Shown here: positions 52,308 through 61,079 of the stretch, piece after piece
How the letters are laid out: each line of letters begins with the position of its first letter
How positions within the stretch are numbered: the first letter of the stretch is position 1
Source: Arsenophonus apicola
Lineage (GTDB): Bacteria > Pseudomonadota > Gammaproteobacteria > Enterobacterales > Enterobacteriaceae
Length of the DNA stretch: 64,000 bases
Direction of reading: 5' to 3'
NCBI RefSeq assembly: GCF_020268605.1
Contig: NZ_CP084222.1
Coordinates: forward strand, 1,240,001-1,304,000
The notes under the pieces: model-generated
Database searches by the model: none
Told to the model about the DNA's origin: nothing
The model's input: only the letters and a program-made list of their open reading frames with translations
Made by a program: the position numbers and the translations under genes

Positions 52308-53144
52308 ATGATATGTTGGATTAATGGTGAGCAGCGAAATAATATTTCTGTAGAGGATAGAGCTGTTCAATTTGGTGATGGCTGTTTTACAACAATCCGG
52401 GTGGTTGGGCATCAACCTGCCTTATTGTCGCATCATATTTATCGATTACAAAAAGGGGTTAAACAACTACTTTTACCTACACCGGATTGGCAAAAATTGG
52501 TTGCTGATATAAACAAGATAGCGCAATTGAATAAAAAGGATTTAGCAGTTATTAAAGTTATTGTTAGTCGTGGTGAAGGTGGGCGAGGGTATAGCTTAGC
52601 GGGCTTCAACAAAGCAACAGTCATTATTTCGTTAACTGATTATCCAGCTATTTATTTAAGTCAACAGCAAACAGGTATTGATTTAGCGTTGAGTTCAATA
52701 ACTGTAAATAACAATCGTTATTTGGCTGGCATTAAACATCTAAATCGCTTAGAGCAAATATTAATAAAGCAACAAATTGAGTTATTGAATGTTGATGAAG
52801 CTATTGTGACGGACACGAATGGCATATTGATTGGATGTTGTGCAGCAAATATTTTTTTGCGTAAAGGTAAACAAATTTATACGCCAAATTTAGATCACGC
52901 TGGTGTTGAAGGTATAATGCGCAAACAGGTTATTGCCTGTTTATCTGATACTGATTATGAACTTTTCTATATCAGCGACTATCCTAATATATTGGCGTAT
53001 AGCGATGAGGTAATAATTACCAATGCTTTAATGCCTATATTATCGGTTAACCGTATTTTAACTCAGACAAAGCAACCCGTATGGCACTATTCTTCTCGTG
53101 AGTTATTCAATTTTCTTTTGCCATATTGTTTGAGGTTGAATTAA
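52308..53144 (+). CDS. pabC: Aminodeoxychorismate lyase
   Basis: A 278-residue fold-type IV PLP enzyme (E. coli 269) that releases pyruvate from aminodeoxychorismate to give p-aminobenzoate for folate. The PLP lysine is in LAGIKHLNRLEQILIKQQ. The N-terminus MICWINGEQRNNISVEDRAV and QFGDGCFTTIRV are typical, as is the cofactor-binding ANIFLRKGKQIYTPNLDHAG. It follows the fabF terminator and starts the pabC-mltG-tmk-holB string, as in E. coli. Confidence 0.93.
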   Translation: MICWINGEQRNNISVEDRAVQFGDGCFTTIRVVGHQPALLSHHIYRLQKGVKQLLLPTPDWQKLVADINKIAQLNKKDLAVIKVIVSRGEGGRGYSLAGFNKATVIISLTDYPAIYLSQQQTGIDLALSSITVNNNRYLAGIKHLNRLEQILIKQQIELLNVDEAIVTDTNGILIGCCAANIFLRKGKQIYTPNLDHAGVEGIMRKQVIACLSDTDYELFYISDYPNILAYSDEVIITNALMPILSVNRILTQTKQPVWHYSSRELFNFLLPYCLRLN

Positions 53145-53201
53145 TTTTGCGATTAATATTAGATTAATTTTTGTAGTGTAATATTAGGAAACGAGTGTTA
53201 A

Positions 53202-54227
53202 ATGAAGTATGCAAGACGTATATTGTGGTCGATTATTTTTTTATTAATATTGAGTGGCTGTATTCTTTATACATTTTATCGTCAGATACAAAATTACGCT
53301 GATACAGCGATTAATATTGATGAAACTACTATTTTTACTTTACCTGCAGGTACAGGGCGAGCAGGATTAGAATTATTGTTGACAGAACAGAAAATCATAA
53401 ATCCGACGGATATTTTTCAATGGTTACTGAAACTGGAACCCCCATTAGCGCAATTTAAAGCGGGAACATATCGATTAAATCCTGGCATGTCTTTGCGGTC
53501 AATGTTAAAAATGTTTTCTGCTGGTAAAGAGGCGCAATTTAGTTTGCTGTTCATTGAAGGTTCTCGCTTCGAAGATTGGAAAAAATTATTACAGCAAGCC
53601 CCTTATTTAAAACAGACTATTGGCAATCAATCTACGGATAAATTAGCGCAGGATCTAGGGTTAGCATCTGGCCAATTATTAGAGGGGAGGTTTTATCCAG
53701 ATACTTATTATTACACAGCGGGAATGAGTGATATTGATATATTAAAGCGCGCGCATCAGAGAATGTTAATGGCGCTAGAATATGAATGGCAAGGACGGGC
53801 GGCTAATCTGCCATATAAAACACCATATGAAATGTTAATTATGGCTTCAATTATTGAAAAAGAGACGGGGATTGATACGGAGAGAGCTAAAGTAGCATCA
53901 GTTTTTATTAATCGATTAAAGAAAAAAATGCGGCTGCAAACGGATCCCACTGTTATATATGGTTTAGGTGATAAATACCGTGGGGTGCTCTATCGTAGTG
54001 ACTTAAATAAATCAAGTCCTTATAACACATATTTGATTGCTGGTTTGCCACCTTCGCCAATTGCTATGCCCGGCAGAGCTTCAATTAAAGCAGCAGCTCA
54101 TCCTGATGAAACTGGTTATTTTTATTTTGTTGCCACGGGTAATGGTGGGCATACTTTTACTACCAATATTAATGATCATAATCAGGCGGTTAAACATTAT
54201 CGTCAGACAAAAGATAAAAATGAATGA
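53202..54227 (+). CDS. mltG: Endolytic murein transglycosylase MltG
   Basis: A 341-residue inner-membrane enzyme (E. coli 340) that cuts nascent glycan strands and so limits their length. One membrane segment (ILWSIIFLLILSGCILYTF) is followed by a LysM-like region and the YceG catalytic domain with MASIIEKETGIDTERAKVAS (the key Glu), RLQTDPTVIYGLGD and SPYNTYLIAGLPPSPIAMPG. The C-terminus reads FYFVATGNGGHTFTTNINDH. Its stop overlaps the tmk start by four bases. Confidence 0.95.
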   Translation: MKYARRILWSIIFLLILSGCILYTFYRQIQNYADTAINIDETTIFTLPAGTGRAGLELLLTEQKIINPTDIFQWLLKLEPPLAQFKAGTYRLNPGMSLRSMLKMFSAGKEAQFSLLFIEGSRFEDWKKLLQQAPYLKQTIGNQSTDKLAQDLGLASGQLLEGRFYPDTYYYTAGMSDIDILKRAHQRMLMALEYEWQGRAANLPYKTPYEMLIMASIIEKETGIDTERAKVASVFINRLKKKMRLQTDPTVIYGLGDKYRGVLYRSDLNKSSPYNTYLIAGLPPSPIAMPGRASIKAAAHPDETGYFYFVATGNGGHTFTTNINDHNQAVKHYRQTKDKNE

Positions 54228-54859
54228 AAAGTCGTTATATAGTTATTGAAGGTCTTGAAGGCGCAGGAAAAACTACTGCGATAAAAACGGTTGTAGAAAC
54301 ACTTGCTAAGATAGGAATAACTGAGATTGATTTTACCCGGGAGCCAGGAGGAACACCGTTAGCAGAAAAATTGCGTCAATTAATTAAGCATGGTACGGCT
54401 GAGGAAAAAGTCACTGATAAAGCGGAGCTACTCATGCTTTATGCCGCGCGTATCCAATTGATTGAAAATGTTATCAAGCCCGCTTTGGCAAAGGGAAGAT
54501 GGGTTATTGGTGATCGCCATGATCTCTCATCACAAGCATATCAAGGTGGAGGACGTGGGCTTTCCCCCAACTTAATGAAAGTATTACGTAATAGCATCCT
54601 GGATGATTTTCGACCTGATCTAACACTCTATCTTGATATAGAACCTGCTCTAGGCTTGCAGCGAGCGCGGGAGCGTGGTGAACTAGATCGGATAGAAAAA
54701 GAGTCATTAGACTTTTTTAAACGAACCCGTCAGCGCTACCTTGAATTAGCCGCTGAAGATGACACAATCATCACAATTGATGCTAACCAATCATTAGAAG
54801 AAGTGCAAAAAACCATTCGCCATGCATTATTGAATTGGTTGACAGCTCAAGGCAAGTAA
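54224..54859 (+). CDS. tmk: Thymidylate kinase
   Basis: A 211-residue kinase (E. coli 213) that makes dTDP from dTMP. The P-loop is EGLEGAGKTTAIKT, the dTMP-binding motif is DFTREPGGTPLAEKLR, the DRH motif is GDRHDLSSQAYQGGGRGL, and the lid region is RARERGELDRIEKESLDFF. The arginine-rich lid marks the E. coli class II type. It overlaps mltG by four bases (ATGA) and is two bases from holB, so the genes are coupled. Confidence 0.97.
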   Translation: MKSRYIVIEGLEGAGKTTAIKTVVETLAKIGITEIDFTREPGGTPLAEKLRQLIKHGTAEEKVTDKAELLMLYAARIQLIENVIKPALAKGRWVIGDRHDLSSQAYQGGGRGLSPNLMKVLRNSILDDFRPDLTLYLDIEPALGLQRARERGELDRIEKESLDFFKRTRQRYLELAAEDDTIITIDANQSLEEVQKTIRHALLNWLTAQGK

Positions 54860-54860
54860 A

Positions 54861-55850
54861 ATGAACTGGTATCCATGGTTAAATCATGCATATAGACAAA
54901 TAATTGCTATGCACCAAAACAAGCAAGGGCATCATGCATTGTTGTTACATGCTAATGCTGGAATGGGAAGTGAGGCACTCGTTTATGCTATTAGCCGATG
55001 GCTAATATGCCAACAGCCGTCGGCGATGAAAAGCTGTGGTAGTTGTCATAGTTGTCAACTAATGTTAGCAAAGACGCATCCAGACTGGTATAAAATTGAC
55101 GCCGAGAAGGGTAAAAATACGATAGGTATTGAAAGTATTCGTTATTTAACCGAAGTTTTAGTTAGCCATGCACAGCAAGGTGGCGCTAAAGTTATTTGGT
55201 TTCCTCGTATTGAAGCATTAACCGAAGCGGCAAGTAATGCGTTATTGAAAACTTTAGAAGAACCGACGAACAATACCTATTTTTTGTTAGAGTGTCGTGA
55301 TCCTGCACTATTGCTAGCTACTTTACGTAGTCGCTGTTTCTATTATTATCTTCCTGCGCCGGAGCATAAAACGGCTATTTCTTGGCTACAAAAACAAAAA
55401 ATATCGTTAGCGTTAGTTGATATTGAAACGGCCATAAAACTTAATGCGGCAGCACCTCTGGCTGCGTTAGCCCTGTTACAGCCAGAAAATTGGCAAAAAA
55501 GAAAGCAATTCTGCCAATCACTGATGCAACATTTAGCAACTAAGACACTTTTCAGTTGGTTACCTGAATTGGATCAGCCAGATGCAGTCGAACGGATCAA
55601 TTGGTTGATAAGTCTATTGTTAGATGCAGTAAAATATCAACAGCAAGCAGGTAATTACTGTGTTAATCAAGATCAGCCATCATTAATTACTAAATTGGCC
55701 GCTATTAATACTGCTGATGTCTTATTAAAAAGCGCGATGGAATGGCAAAGTTGTCGTTATCAATTAATGTCAGTGATGGGGTTAAATCAGGAATTACGAT
55801 TGGCATCTCAGTTAATTAACTGGCAGCGCGCACTATATCACCAAAATTAA
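54861..55850 (+). CDS. holB: DNA polymerase III delta' subunit
   Basis: A 329-residue clamp-loader subunit (E. coli 334). The AAA+ fold has a degenerate P-loop (LLLHANAGMGSEALVYAI) without the GKT lysine, as expected for delta', and the zinc module CGSCHSCQLMLAKTHPD. The sensor region is ASNALLKTLEEPTNNTYFLL with the conserved SRC of LATLRSRC. It opens the sliding clamp together with delta and gamma/tau. It is adjacent to tmk as in E. coli. Confidence 0.95.
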   Translation: MNWYPWLNHAYRQIIAMHQNKQGHHALLLHANAGMGSEALVYAISRWLICQQPSAMKSCGSCHSCQLMLAKTHPDWYKIDAEKGKNTIGIESIRYLTEVLVSHAQQGGAKVIWFPRIEALTEAASNALLKTLEEPTNNTYFLLECRDPALLLATLRSRCFYYYLPAPEHKTAISWLQKQKISLALVDIETAIKLNAAAPLAALALLQPENWQKRKQFCQSLMQHLATKTLFSWLPELDQPDAVERINWLISLLLDAVKYQQQAGNYCVNQDQPSLITKLAAINTADVLLKSAMEWQSCRYQLMSVMGLNQELRLASQLINWQRALYHQN

Positions 55851-55861
55851 AAGAGTTTATT

Positions 55862-56647
55862 ATGTTTTTAGTTGATTCTCACTGTCATCTCGATTGTTTA
55901 GATTATAAGAATAAGCATAAAGATATCGATGATTTTATCGCAAAAGCGGCAGCAAACGAGGTAAAATATATTCTGGCTATTGCGACCACGCTGCCGGGCT
56001 TCATTAGTATGAAAAAGCAGATTGGTCAGCGTGACAATGTGGCATTTTCATGCGGTATACATCCACTTGATCTTAATAAAGGTTATGATTTTGATGAACT
56101 AGCCTGCTTAGCGTCAGGCTCTGAAGTTGTTGCATTAGGTGAAACAGGTTTGGATTATCACTACCAAAGTGAGAATGCTAAATTACAACAAACCGCTTTT
56201 CGTCAACATATTCGTATAGGTTGTCAATTAAACAAACCCGTTATTATTCATACGCGAGCAGCCCAGCAAGACACATTAACAATATTAAAAGAAGAACAGA
56301 TTGCTGATTGCGGTGGGGTTTTACACTGTTTCACGGAGGATGAGCGGATGGCTAAAGCATTATTAGATTTAGGGCTTTATATCTCATTTTCCGGTATAAT
56401 GACATTTCGTAATGCCGAACAGATCCGCCAAGCTGCACGTATGGTGCCCTTAGATCGCATTTTGATTGAAACCGATGCACCTTACTTGGCGCCCGTTCCC
56501 TATCGCGGCCAAGAAAATCAGCCAGCTTATGTAAGAAATGTGGCGCAGTTTTTGGCTCAATTAAAAGGCGTAGATATTGAAGAAATTGCGCGAGCTACTA
56601 CGCAAAATTTTTGTGATCTTTTTCATTTAACCATTAAACGTGATTAA
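55862..56647 (+). CDS. ycfH: TatD-family metal-dependent hydrolase YcfH
   Basis: A 261-residue TIM-barrel hydrolase (E. coli YcfH 265). Metal ligands are visible: His pair in DSHCHLDCLD, Glu in ALGETGLDYHY, His in KPVIIHTRAA, His in GGVLHCFTED and Asp in LIETDAPYLAPVPYRG. TatD family members are Mg-dependent DNases; the substrate of YcfH is not well defined, although a deoxyribonuclease or D-aminoacyl-tRNA role has been suggested. It follows holB after 11 bases. Confidence 0.92.
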   Translation: MFLVDSHCHLDCLDYKNKHKDIDDFIAKAAANEVKYILAIATTLPGFISMKKQIGQRDNVAFSCGIHPLDLNKGYDFDELACLASGSEVVALGETGLDYHYQSENAKLQQTAFRQHIRIGCQLNKPVIIHTRAAQQDTLTILKEEQIADCGGVLHCFTEDERMAKALLDLGLYISFSGIMTFRNAEQIRQAARMVPLDRILIETDAPYLAPVPYRGQENQPAYVRNVAQFLAQLKGVDIEEIARATTQNFCDLFHLTIKRD

Positions 56648-56687
56648 CCCGCTTGCAACTTCATAAAAAGATTTAAAGGATGAAATT

Positions 56688-57047
56688 ATGGCAGCAGAAA
56701 CAATTTTTAGTAAAATTATACGTCGTGAAATTCCTGCTGATATTGTTTATCAGGATGATTTAGTGACAGCCTTCAGGGATATAGAACCACAGGCACCAGT
56801 GCATATTTTAATTATTCCCAATATTTTGATCGCTTCCATCAATGATGTGAAACCTGAGCATGAACAAACATTAGGCCATATGATCACAGTCGCGGCAAAG
56901 ATTGCTGAGCAGGAAGGTATTGCTGATAGCGGCTACCGTTTAATTATGAATTGTAACCAACATTCCGGTCAGGAAGTTTTCCATATTCATATGCATTTAG
57001 TCGGTGGTCATCCCTTAGGGCCGCTATTAACAAAAAAGTATAAATAA
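56688..57047 (+). CDS. hinT: HIT-family purine nucleoside phosphoramidase HinT
   Basis: A 119-residue HIT protein, the length of E. coli HinT. The catalytic histidine triad is in EVFHIHMHLVGGHPLG, and the N-terminus ETIFSKIIRREIPADIVYQD is that of the family. It hydrolyses adenosine phosphoramidates such as lysyl-adenylate adducts. AAAGGA lies upstream of the ATG. In E. coli ycfL follows; here ycfL is missing and lpoB comes next. Confidence 0.96.
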   Translation: MAAETIFSKIIRREIPADIVYQDDLVTAFRDIEPQAPVHILIIPNILIASINDVKPEHEQTLGHMITVAAKIAEQEGIADSGYRLIMNCNQHSGQEVFHIHMHLVGGHPLGPLLTKKYK

Positions 57048-57080
57048 ATTTTTAAATTGTTATTTTGTGGATTTGTTATT

Positions 57081-57116
57081 AAAGAGACAACTAACGTTTT
57101 GTTGGTTACTCTTTTA
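57081..57116 (+). terminator. Probable hinT terminator
   Basis: AAAGAG (57081-57086) pairs with CTCTTT (57109-57114), and AACTAAC (57089-57095) with GTTGGTT (57101-57107) including one T-G wobble, followed by TTAATTA. It lies about 35 bases after hinT. Confidence 0.5.
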
Positions 57117-57202
57117 ATTATAAAGCAATTTATATTGCTATTTTGGCACAGGCTTTATTATTCAGTTTACCTTGCAATTTAAGGTATACAGGAGAAGAGT
57201 AA

Positions 57203-57778
57203 ATGAGACGTATTTTTCAACTTATGGTCGTGACATTCCTATTAGTCGGTTGCTCATCGATAACGAGTAAAAAACCGGCACCTGTCATTACAATCGAACC
57301 CACTGAGCCTAACGAGCAACCAATAACACCAACATCGCCAGATACTGTACCGCAACTACCAAAATTAAAAACAGTAGATTGGTCAACCACGGTTATTCCT
57401 TTAGCCAATCAATTGGTGCAAGCCCCAGGGGTTGAGTCAGGCAAAGTGTTATTGATTGATTCAATAAAAAATAATACCAATATGTCAATTCAATTAATGC
57501 CAGCAACCGACGCCATTATTGATGCTGTTAATAACCAAAATGTATTCAAATTAGTTCCACAAGATGTGGTGGCAAATGCCCGTAAAGCTTTGGGCTTATC
57601 TCAGGAAGACAGTTTAGTTACGCGAAGTAAAGCTATCGGCTTAGCGCGTTATGTACAAGCTGATTATGTGCTTTATTCAGTTATTTCTGGTAATCAACAA
57701 CAGAGTGAAATTGAAATGCAGTTAATGGGAGCACAAACGGGTGAGATCCTATGGTCGGGAACAAATCGCATTGAATAA
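57203..57778 (+). CDS. lpoB: Penicillin-binding protein activator LpoB
   Basis: A 191-residue outer-membrane lipoprotein (E. coli 213) that reaches through the wall to activate PBP1B. A signal peptide with lipobox LLVGC (Cys 17) is followed by a proline- and threonine-rich disordered linker (roughly residues 25-55, shorter than in E. coli). The globular domain has SGKVLLIDSIKNNTNMSIQL and ADYVLYSVISGNQQQSEIEM. A ribosome-binding site (AGGAGAAG) precedes the ATG. Its end overlaps the start of thiK. Confidence 0.92.
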   Translation: MRRIFQLMVVTFLLVGCSSITSKKPAPVITIEPTEPNEQPITPTSPDTVPQLPKLKTVDWSTTVIPLANQLVQAPGVESGKVLLIDSIKNNTNMSIQLMPATDAIIDAVNNQNVFKLVPQDVVANARKALGLSQEDSLVTRSKAIGLARYVQADYVLYSVISGNQQQSEIEMQLMGAQTGEILWSGTNRIE

Positions 57779-58631
57779 AAAAGAAACACTTATAATTTTG
57801 TTATTACAAAAATACCCGACAATAGCCGCTAATAAGTGGCAAATTAAAGCATTACCAGGGGCAAGCGGAGGAAGTTTCTATGTTAAAGCAAGCCCAAATA
57901 TTAAATTGATAGCCCGTTTTGCAGGAAAAAATGAGCGTTTATTAGGTATTAATCGACAAAGAGAGCGTAAAATATTACGTCTGCTTACGCAGTTTGTTGC
58001 TGCTCCCCAGATAATCGGGGCTAATAATGACTGGTTATTATTAGAATGGCTTGCAGGCGAGGTGGTTACTGATACAAGCACGAGTTTACAAGAATTATAT
58101 CAACCACTAGGTCGTAGACTGGCCTCACTGCATTCCTATCCATTATCGGGTTACTCACTGCATCTTAAACAACATTTAGCCAGTTACTGGTATCAAATAG
58201 ACCGACGCAGATTATCAGCTGATTGGTTAAATTTACATCATTTTTTTCAACATACCCGCCAACCTAAAACCAGCAAAAAAGTGCTCGCCCATCTTGATAT
58301 CCATAGTGGAAATGTTCTATTGGCTGAGAATGGAGTTTTAAAACTGTTAGATTGGGAATATGCTGCTGACTGTGATCTGGCCTTTGCTTTGGCAACGTTA
58401 TTCGCGACAAATGATTGGGATAAAAATGCCCAACACCAATTTTTGCACTATTATTGTCAGCAGCCACATGCATATAAAGATTTTTATATATTAAATCAAC
58501 TAATTGCCTTATGGCAGCCATGGGTTAATTATATGAGAATGATGTGGTATGAAGTTCGCTGGATGCAGACAAAAAATCCGCAATACTTGGTATTGGCGCA
58601 ACCTATTAGAGCAGGGTTAGGCTTAGTTTGA
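57771..58631 (+). CDS. thiK: Thiamine kinase
   Basis: A 286-residue protein (E. coli ThiK 274) of the aminoglycoside phosphotransferase-like fold that phosphorylates thiamine for salvage. The ATP site residues are in SGGSFYVKASPNIKLIARFA. The catalytic loop is VLAHLDIHSGNVLLAENG and the metal-binding DWE is in LKLLDWEYAADCDLAFA. The start is uncertain: TTG at 57771 overlaps the lpoB stop, and a GTG at 57741 would add ten residues. The order lpoB-thiK-nagZ is that of E. coli. Confidence 0.88.
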   Translation: MNKKETLIILLLQKYPTIAANKWQIKALPGASGGSFYVKASPNIKLIARFAGKNERLLGINRQRERKILRLLTQFVAAPQIIGANNDWLLLEWLAGEVVTDTSTSLQELYQPLGRRLASLHSYPLSGYSLHLKQHLASYWYQIDRRRLSADWLNLHHFFQHTRQPKTSKKVLAHLDIHSGNVLLAENGVLKLLDWEYAADCDLAFALATLFATNDWDKNAQHQFLHYYCQQPHAYKDFYILNQLIALWQPWVNYMRMMWYEVRWMQTKNPQYLVLAQPIRAGLGLV

Positions 58632-58683
58632 GCATACTGATATTAAACAGTGTTCATAAAGTATGATATTAAGCAGGTAATTT

Positions 58684-59697
58684 ATGGGACCGATTATATT
58701 AGATCTTGAGGGATTTGAATTAGAGGCTGAAGAGCGTGAAATTCTAAACCACCCACTAGTTGGTGGTATTATTCTTTTTACCCGCAATTATCATGATCCT
58801 GAGCAACTGAGAGAGCTTGTCCGCCAAATTCGCCATGCAGCGCATAACCGTTTACTTATCACTGTCGATCAAGAAGGTGGCCGCGTGCAAAGATTTCGGC
58901 AAGGATTTACTGCGCTACCTGCGGCACAAGCTTTTGCTGCACTTAACGATCAGGATATAGCGGCTAAATTAGCAGCAGAAGCTGGCTGGTTAATGGCAGC
59001 AGAAATGATTGCGATGGATATTGATCTCAGTTTCGCACCAGTGCTGGATATTGGGCATTATTGTATTGCGATTGGTGATCGTTCTTTTCATCAACAACTT
59101 GATATCGCTATTGTGATGGCTGAAGCTTTTATTACAGGTATGCATGCTGCAGGAATGAAAACAACAGGTAAACACTTTCCAGGTCATGGAGCGGTTAGCG
59201 GAGATTCCCATAAACAGACACCAATTGATGAGCGTGCACTAGCTCAGCTCAGTTCACATGATATGAAAATTTTTAGTTATTTTATTCAACGAGGTTTACT
59301 TGATGCCATAATGCCAGCGCATATTATCTATACTAAAATTGATGAACGGCCAGCGAGTGCTTCGGCCTATTGGTTAAAATCAGTGTTGCGCCAACAGCTA
59401 GGATTTAGCGGAACAATATTTTCTGATGATCTTTCTATGGCCGGAGCGGCGATTATGGGAGGATATGCCGAGCGGGCACAGGCTGCTCTTAATGCTGGCT
59501 GTGATAGGCTACTTATTTGCAATAATCGTGTCGGTGCAATAAATGTATTAGATAGTTTACCGAATGAAAAATATAACCAAACGGTAAATCTTTTTCATCA
59601 TGCACAGCCATACTCTTTAGCTGAATTGCAAAAAACACCACGCTGGCAAGCGGCGAATTTAGCATTAACGTCCTTGTGGGAAGAATGGCAGAGGTAG
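58684..59697 (+). CDS. nagZ: Beta-N-acetylhexosaminidase NagZ
   Basis: A 337-residue family 3 glycosidase (E. coli 341) that removes GlcNAc from anhydro-muropeptides during cell-wall recycling in the cytoplasm. The flexible loop with the acid/base His-Asp pair is in KHFPGHGAVSGDSHKQTP, and the nucleophile Asp is in IFSDDLSMAGA. LLITVDQEGGRVQRFRQGF is also diagnostic. It follows thiK, and its end overlaps the ycfP ORF upstream of the chosen start. The frame is intact. Confidence 0.96.
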   Translation: MGPIILDLEGFELEAEEREILNHPLVGGIILFTRNYHDPEQLRELVRQIRHAAHNRLLITVDQEGGRVQRFRQGFTALPAAQAFAALNDQDIAAKLAAEAGWLMAAEMIAMDIDLSFAPVLDIGHYCIAIGDRSFHQQLDIAIVMAEAFITGMHAAGMKTTGKHFPGHGAVSGDSHKQTPIDERALAQLSSHDMKIFSYFIQRGLLDAIMPAHIIYTKIDERPASASAYWLKSVLRQQLGFSGTIFSDDLSMAGAAIMGGYAERAQAALNAGCDRLLICNNRVGAINVLDSLPNEKYNQTVNLFHHAQPYSLAELQKTPRWQAANLALTSLWEEWQR

Positions 59698-59699
59698 AT

Positions 59700-60236
59700 A
59701 TGATTATTTATTTACATGGTTTTGATTCAACTAGTCCTGGTAACCACGAAAAAATAATGCAATTACAATTTATAGATCCGGATGTGCGTCTTGTCAGTTA
59801 CAGTACTCTATATCCCCGGCATGATATGCAACACTTACTTAAGGAAGTTGATAAAAATATTCAAAGTGTTACTGAAGAGCCAATTTTAATTTGTGGTATT
59901 GGCTTAGGCGGGTTTTGGGCTGAGCGGATAGGATTTTTATGTAATATAAAACAATTAATGATCAATCCCAATCTATTTCCTTATGAAAACATGATAGGAA
60001 AAATTACCCGGCCAGAAGAGTATTTAGATATTATGACTAAATGTGTAGATAATTTCAGGCAAAAAAACAAACATAAATGTATGTTAATATCATCTCGACA
60101 TGATGAAATTATTAATAGCCAAAAGAGTGCCAATATTTTAAAAACTTATTAACCTATAATTTGGGATGAAAAACAAAATCATAAATTTAAAGATCTGTCA
60201 TACCATTTAGCAACAATTAAATCATTTTATAATTAG
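59700..60236 (+). pseudogene. ycfP: YcfP family esterase-like protein with in-frame TAA
   Basis: The start MIIYLHGFDSTSPGNHEKIM aligns with E. coli YcfP (180 residues). Ignoring one TAA at 60150-60152 the frame is 178 codons. The text runs ILKTY-stop-PIIWDEKQNHKFKDLSYHL to a TAG, where E. coli has a Tyr-rich stretch followed by EIVWDEEQTHKFKN. One change (TAT to TAA) would explain it. The truncated product would be 150 residues and lose the C-terminal His of the alpha/beta-hydrolase fold. Function of YcfP is poorly known. It follows nagZ by two bases. Confidence 0.8.
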
Positions 60237-60495
60237 GTTTAATATTTGATGTTATCTCTAGTAATATTATTATTTAATTATAAAAATTTAATGGTTTACT
60301 TTTAATTGAAATTTTCAAAATGGTAATATATAAAAATATATTACTAAATTAATTTGTTTTTATATATCATCCTAAATTTCTATTTAATTTTTGCTTGTTA
60401 AAAAATAAACTACTCTCTTTTATTTTTTTTATTTTTTGTTATTAATGGCATCTACTTTGACTTTTAAAAAATAATAATTTATAAGGTAAGGTACT
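60237..60495. other. AT-rich gap before the toxin gene
   Basis: About 260 very AT-rich bases with no gene. A ribosome-binding site (AAGGTAAGG) stands at the right end before the ATG at 60496. The promoter of the toxin gene should lie here; no clear -35 box could be fixed. Confidence 0.5.
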
Positions 60496-61044
60496 ATGCC
60501 AAATATTATGAAATATTTTTTTGATATTAGTTTTTCACAAGATAAATATATCTATAATGAGTTTGAAGATAAATTATTATTTATTTTTAGTAAATTTGTC
60601 GCAGCTAACGATAGTAAGATTACCGAAGGTATTACAGGTTTATGCGCAGCGATTAGTTCGGAATATTTAACACATGTTCGTCAGGGAGGTTTAGAACAAG
60701 GTAAAAACTACCTGGCCAGTATAAAATATTTGGCAAAAATTTTAGATAAACAGATCTCTCCCTACGATCCTCCTCTTTTTAAAGCCATGCTTCAGGCAAG
60801 AAAAATTCATGCGCAAGAAAAATTTAATCGTTTATTAATTGATTTGGCTAAGCGGCAGCGGGAATCTTTTGATATGATGGATATGGCCAGCTATTATCCC
60901 GCATACCCATTTTGGCCACACAAAGATCTAAGTGAGACTATATCCAATTATATGGAAAAAGTTATTTCATATGAAAGTGAAATGCAAAGTTTACGTAAAA
61001 ATAGATATTGGTTCAAAGAACTATTTGTTGAGATAACACGTTAA
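60496..61044 (+). pseudogene. N-terminal fragment of a C58 (YopT-like) protease toxin
   Basis: A 182-residue frame starting MPNIMKYFFDISFSQDK, with AAGGTAAGG upstream. Residues 44-57 (TEGITGLCAAISSEYL) fit the catalytic-Cys block of peptidase family C58 (YopT/AvrPphB): a Gly-x-Cys followed by a helix. The His and Asp of that family are not in this frame but occur about 240 codons after the Cys in the next frame. The frame stops at TAA (61042-61044), reads on in frame with LDNENYNTEEIKFF, then shifts. It therefore looks like the front of one larger gene split by a nonsense codon and a one-base loss. It could still be made as a separate fragment. Confidence 0.6.
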
Positions 61045-61079
61045 TTAGATAATGAGAATTATAATACTGAGGAAATTAA

